From: Labia minor
Lineage: Eukaryota; Arthropoda; Insecta; Dermaptera; Spongiphoridae
Length of the DNA stretch: 64,000 nucleotides
Assembly (NCBI GenBank): GCA_963082975.1
Contig: OY720348.1
Span: forward strand, 65,931,719 to 65,995,718
Direction: 5' to 3'
Shown: positions 62,351 to 64,000 of the stretch, piece by piece
How positions within the stretch are numbered: the stretch's first letter is position 1
Layout of the letters: the number at the start of each line of letters is the position of its first letter
Position numbers and translations under genes: made by a program
Notes under the pieces: generated by a model
Seen by the model: only the letters and a program-made list of their open reading frames with translations
Told to the model about the DNA's origin: nothing
Databases searched by the model: none

Positions 62351-64000
62351 ATGGATCGTTGGCTACAAACTGGTTCAACACAGAAACGGAAAGAATCAGA
62401 TGATGAGGCATCAACAGCAAACTCTACCAAGAAACGCAAAACTAGAAAATATTCGGATGATTATTTATCATTTGGATTTACTTATATTTGCAACAATGAT
62501 GTGGAAAGACCAGTCTGCGTTCTATGTCAGGAAAGTTTATCCAATGAAAGTATGAAACCTGCTAATCTCAGACGTCATTTACAAACAAAGCACAGCGAGC
62601 ATGTTAGTAAGTCTATCGAATTTTTTAAAATGAAAAAAGAAGAACTTAATTCAAGTCAGAAATTGATGGTAAAGACGGGATCTGGTGGTATGAGTAAGAA
62701 AGCAGTAATGGCATCATATGAAGTAGCTCTACTTATTGCTAAAGCAGGAAAGCCGCATAATATAGCAGAGCAATTAATTCTTCCTGCTACAAAAGTAATT
62801 ACAAATATAATGTTAGGAACTAAAGCAGCAAACGATATAAATTTGATTTCATTATCAAATGATACGGTTAAGAATAGGATTGAAGACATGTCATGTAATA
62901 TAAAAGAAGAATTAATATCGAGAGTGCGCAAAAGTCACTATTACTCATTACAATTGGATGAAAGTACTGATGTCACTAATAATGCCAATTTGTTAGCTTT
63001 CATTAGATATGAGTTTGAAAATCAAATACAAGAAGATGTATTGTTTTGTGATTCACTACCTTCACGAACGACAGCTAATGACATATTTAACAGTTTGAAT
63101 AATTTTATAACCGAAAATGAAATAGAGTGGCCAAAATGTGTTGGAATTTGCACTGATGGTGCTCGTGCAATGTCAGGTGCAAGAACTGGATTGATTGCTC
63201 TTATTAAAAATGTTGCGCCTCAGGTTGTTTGGAATCATTGCTGCATTCACAGAGAATCATTAGCAGCCAAAAATATGTCACCAGATTTGAAAAGAACATT
63301 AGACGAAGTAGTTAAAATTGTCAATTTCATTAAGGCTCGTCCACTTAATTCCAGAGTTTTTAAAATTTTGTGTGAGGAAATGGGTAGTCAACATACACAT
63401 TTATTATTACATACAGATGTACGTTGGTTGTCCCGCGGGAAAGTACTCATTCGCCTTTTTGAGCTTCGAGATGAAATACGATTGTTTTTAATAGATGCGC
63501 ATTTTGAACTGACCGAATGTTTCAATGATTTTATCTGGTTAGCTAAGGTGGCTTACTTGACTGATATTTTTACAAAATTGAACGAACTTAATTTGAGCCT
63601 GCAAGGTACTGTTGTAAATATATTTAAAGTTGAAGATAAAATAGAAGCAATGATTAAAAAAATCGACTTGTGGTCGAAACGCATCCAGAACGGTGTATAT
63701 GAGTCTTTTCCAACTCTCAATGATTTCATAGAAAGCTCCAGTGAAAAATTGCTTAATCAAACGCGTCAATTATTTGTTGAACATTTAATTACTTTGAAAA
63801 GCAACTTCAGGAAGTATTTTTCTACTCCTGATCCTTGCAATAACTGGATCAGAGATCCATTTAATATGGAAATTACAAATGCTAAACATTTATCTGCACC
63901 TGAACAAGATATTCTCGTGGAATTATCATGTGATACAACTTATAAACTAAAATTTAACAAAACTGAATTGAGCAACTTTTGGTTACTTCTCAGGTCAGAT
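62351..64000 (+). CDS. hAT transposase, SCAND3/ZBED5/FAM200-like (3' end outside window)
   Basis: The open frame runs 550 codons from the ATG to the window edge with no stop or frameshift. After the start (MDRWLQTGS) there is a basic segment (residues 27-33) and a BED-type finger, C56-x2-C59-x16-H76-x4-H81, for binding element ends. The RNase H-like core shows LDESTD with D203, CTDGARAMSG with D269, the C297-C298-x-H300 motif and R358-W359, all hallmarks of hAT transposases of the SCAND3/ZBED5/FAM200 group. The third acidic residue cannot be assigned safely. Family members are usually around 600 residues or more, so the C-terminal dimerisation region probably lies beyond the window. Codon composition is clearly less AT-rich than the array. 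The intact frame and recent-looking insertion suggest a young copy. A domesticated host gene is less likely because the element is attached to a hAT terminus. Confidence 0.93.
   Translation, partial: MDRWLQTGSTQKRKESDDEASTANSTKKRKTRKYSDDYLSFGFTYICNNDVERPVCVLCQESLSNESMKPANLRRHLQTKHSEHVSKSIEFFKMKKEELNSSQKLMVKTGSGGMSKKAVMASYEVALLIAKAGKPHNIAEQLILPATKVITNIMLGTKAANDINLISLSNDTVKNRIEDMSCNIKEELISRVRKSHYYSLQLDESTDVTNNANLLAFIRYEFENQIQEDVLFCDSLPSRTTANDIFNSLNNFITENEIEWPKCVGICTDGARAMSGARTGLIALIKNVAPQVVWNHCCIHRESLAAKNMSPDLKRTLDEVVKIVNFIKARPLNSRVFKILCEEMGSQHTHLLLHTDVRWLSRGKVLIRLFELRDEIRLFLIDAHFELTECFNDFIWLAKVAYLTDIFTKLNELNLSLQGTVVNIFKVEDKIEAMIKKIDLWSKRIQNGVYESFPTLNDFIESSSEKLLNQTRQLFVEHLITLKSNFRKYFSTPDPCNNWIRDPFNMEITNAKHLSAPEQDILVELSCDTTYKLKFNKTELSNFWLLLRSD

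Larger units (their letters stand above)
61300..64000 (+). mobile_element. hAT-superfamily DNA transposon, left part (runs off the window)
   Basis: The element begins CAGTGGTTCTTAAACTGTGG, a typical hAT (Charlie/ZBED-like) terminal sequence, exactly where homology to the F-box array stops. GC-rich subterminal palindromes, an approximately 1 kb 5' noncoding region and an open transposase gene follow. Base composition changes sharply at the junction. At least 2.7 kb is present; the 3' terminal repeat is not in view. Confidence 0.92.

Noticed and set aside
62328-62555. 75-codon plus-strand frame overlapping the start of the transposase
   Set aside because: It is in a different frame from the BED finger coding sequence, which is clearly the real product; likewise the minus-strand frames at 62656-62931 and 63539-63769.

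Overview
The window is eukaryotic, extremely AT-rich DNA, most likely from an insect. Three things point that way: a single-exon F-box gene with an ATG in good Kozak context, a TATA-plus-initiator style core promoter, and a hAT transposon carrying a BED-finger transposase with a probable GT-AG intron. A very AT-rich parasitoid wasp (for example an aphidiine braconid) would fit the composition, but that is only a guess. No tRNA, rRNA or CRISPR array was seen.

Positions 1-61299 are one head-to-tail tandem array of a unit of about 1.83-1.87 kb. Every unit carries the same 173-residue F-box protein gene on the minus strand. I count 34 copies: one cut by the left window edge, 32 intact, and one broken by a transposon. 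Upstream of each ATG is a leader of about 300 bases, then a GC-richer island of about 120 bases with a TATA box and initiator-like sequence in the gene's orientation, then about 1 kb of A/T-rich spacer. Unit lengths fall into classes set by a 17-base indel in the leader and a 12-base indel in the spacer. Variants are shuffled among units. A nine-unit register (offset 16,676 bases) and a two-unit register (offset 3,720 bases, right end) reveal internal duplications. By eye the coding sequence is almost invariant while the spacer carries most of the variation. Units near the right end carry the most private changes.

At 61300 a hAT-superfamily transposon begins inside the last F-box copy and separates its C-terminal part from its F-box. 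It starts with a typical hAT terminus and GC-rich subterminal palindromes. About 1 kb of 5' noncoding DNA with local duplications follows, including a probable 5'-UTR intron. From 62351 there is an uninterrupted 550-codon reading frame for a SCAND3/ZBED5/FAM200-like transposase that runs off the window, so its C-terminus and the element's 3' end are not visible.

The F-box protein would be expected to bind Skp1 in an SCF ubiquitin ligase. Its C-terminal part is a Lys/Asn/Ser-rich tail without a recognisable substrate-binding domain. The unusual feature is the organisation: dozens of near-identical F-box genes, each apparently with its own promoter, arranged like rDNA or histone genes. Dosage amplification, genetic conflict or drive, and a satellite-like array are all possible explanations; the sequence does not decide between them.
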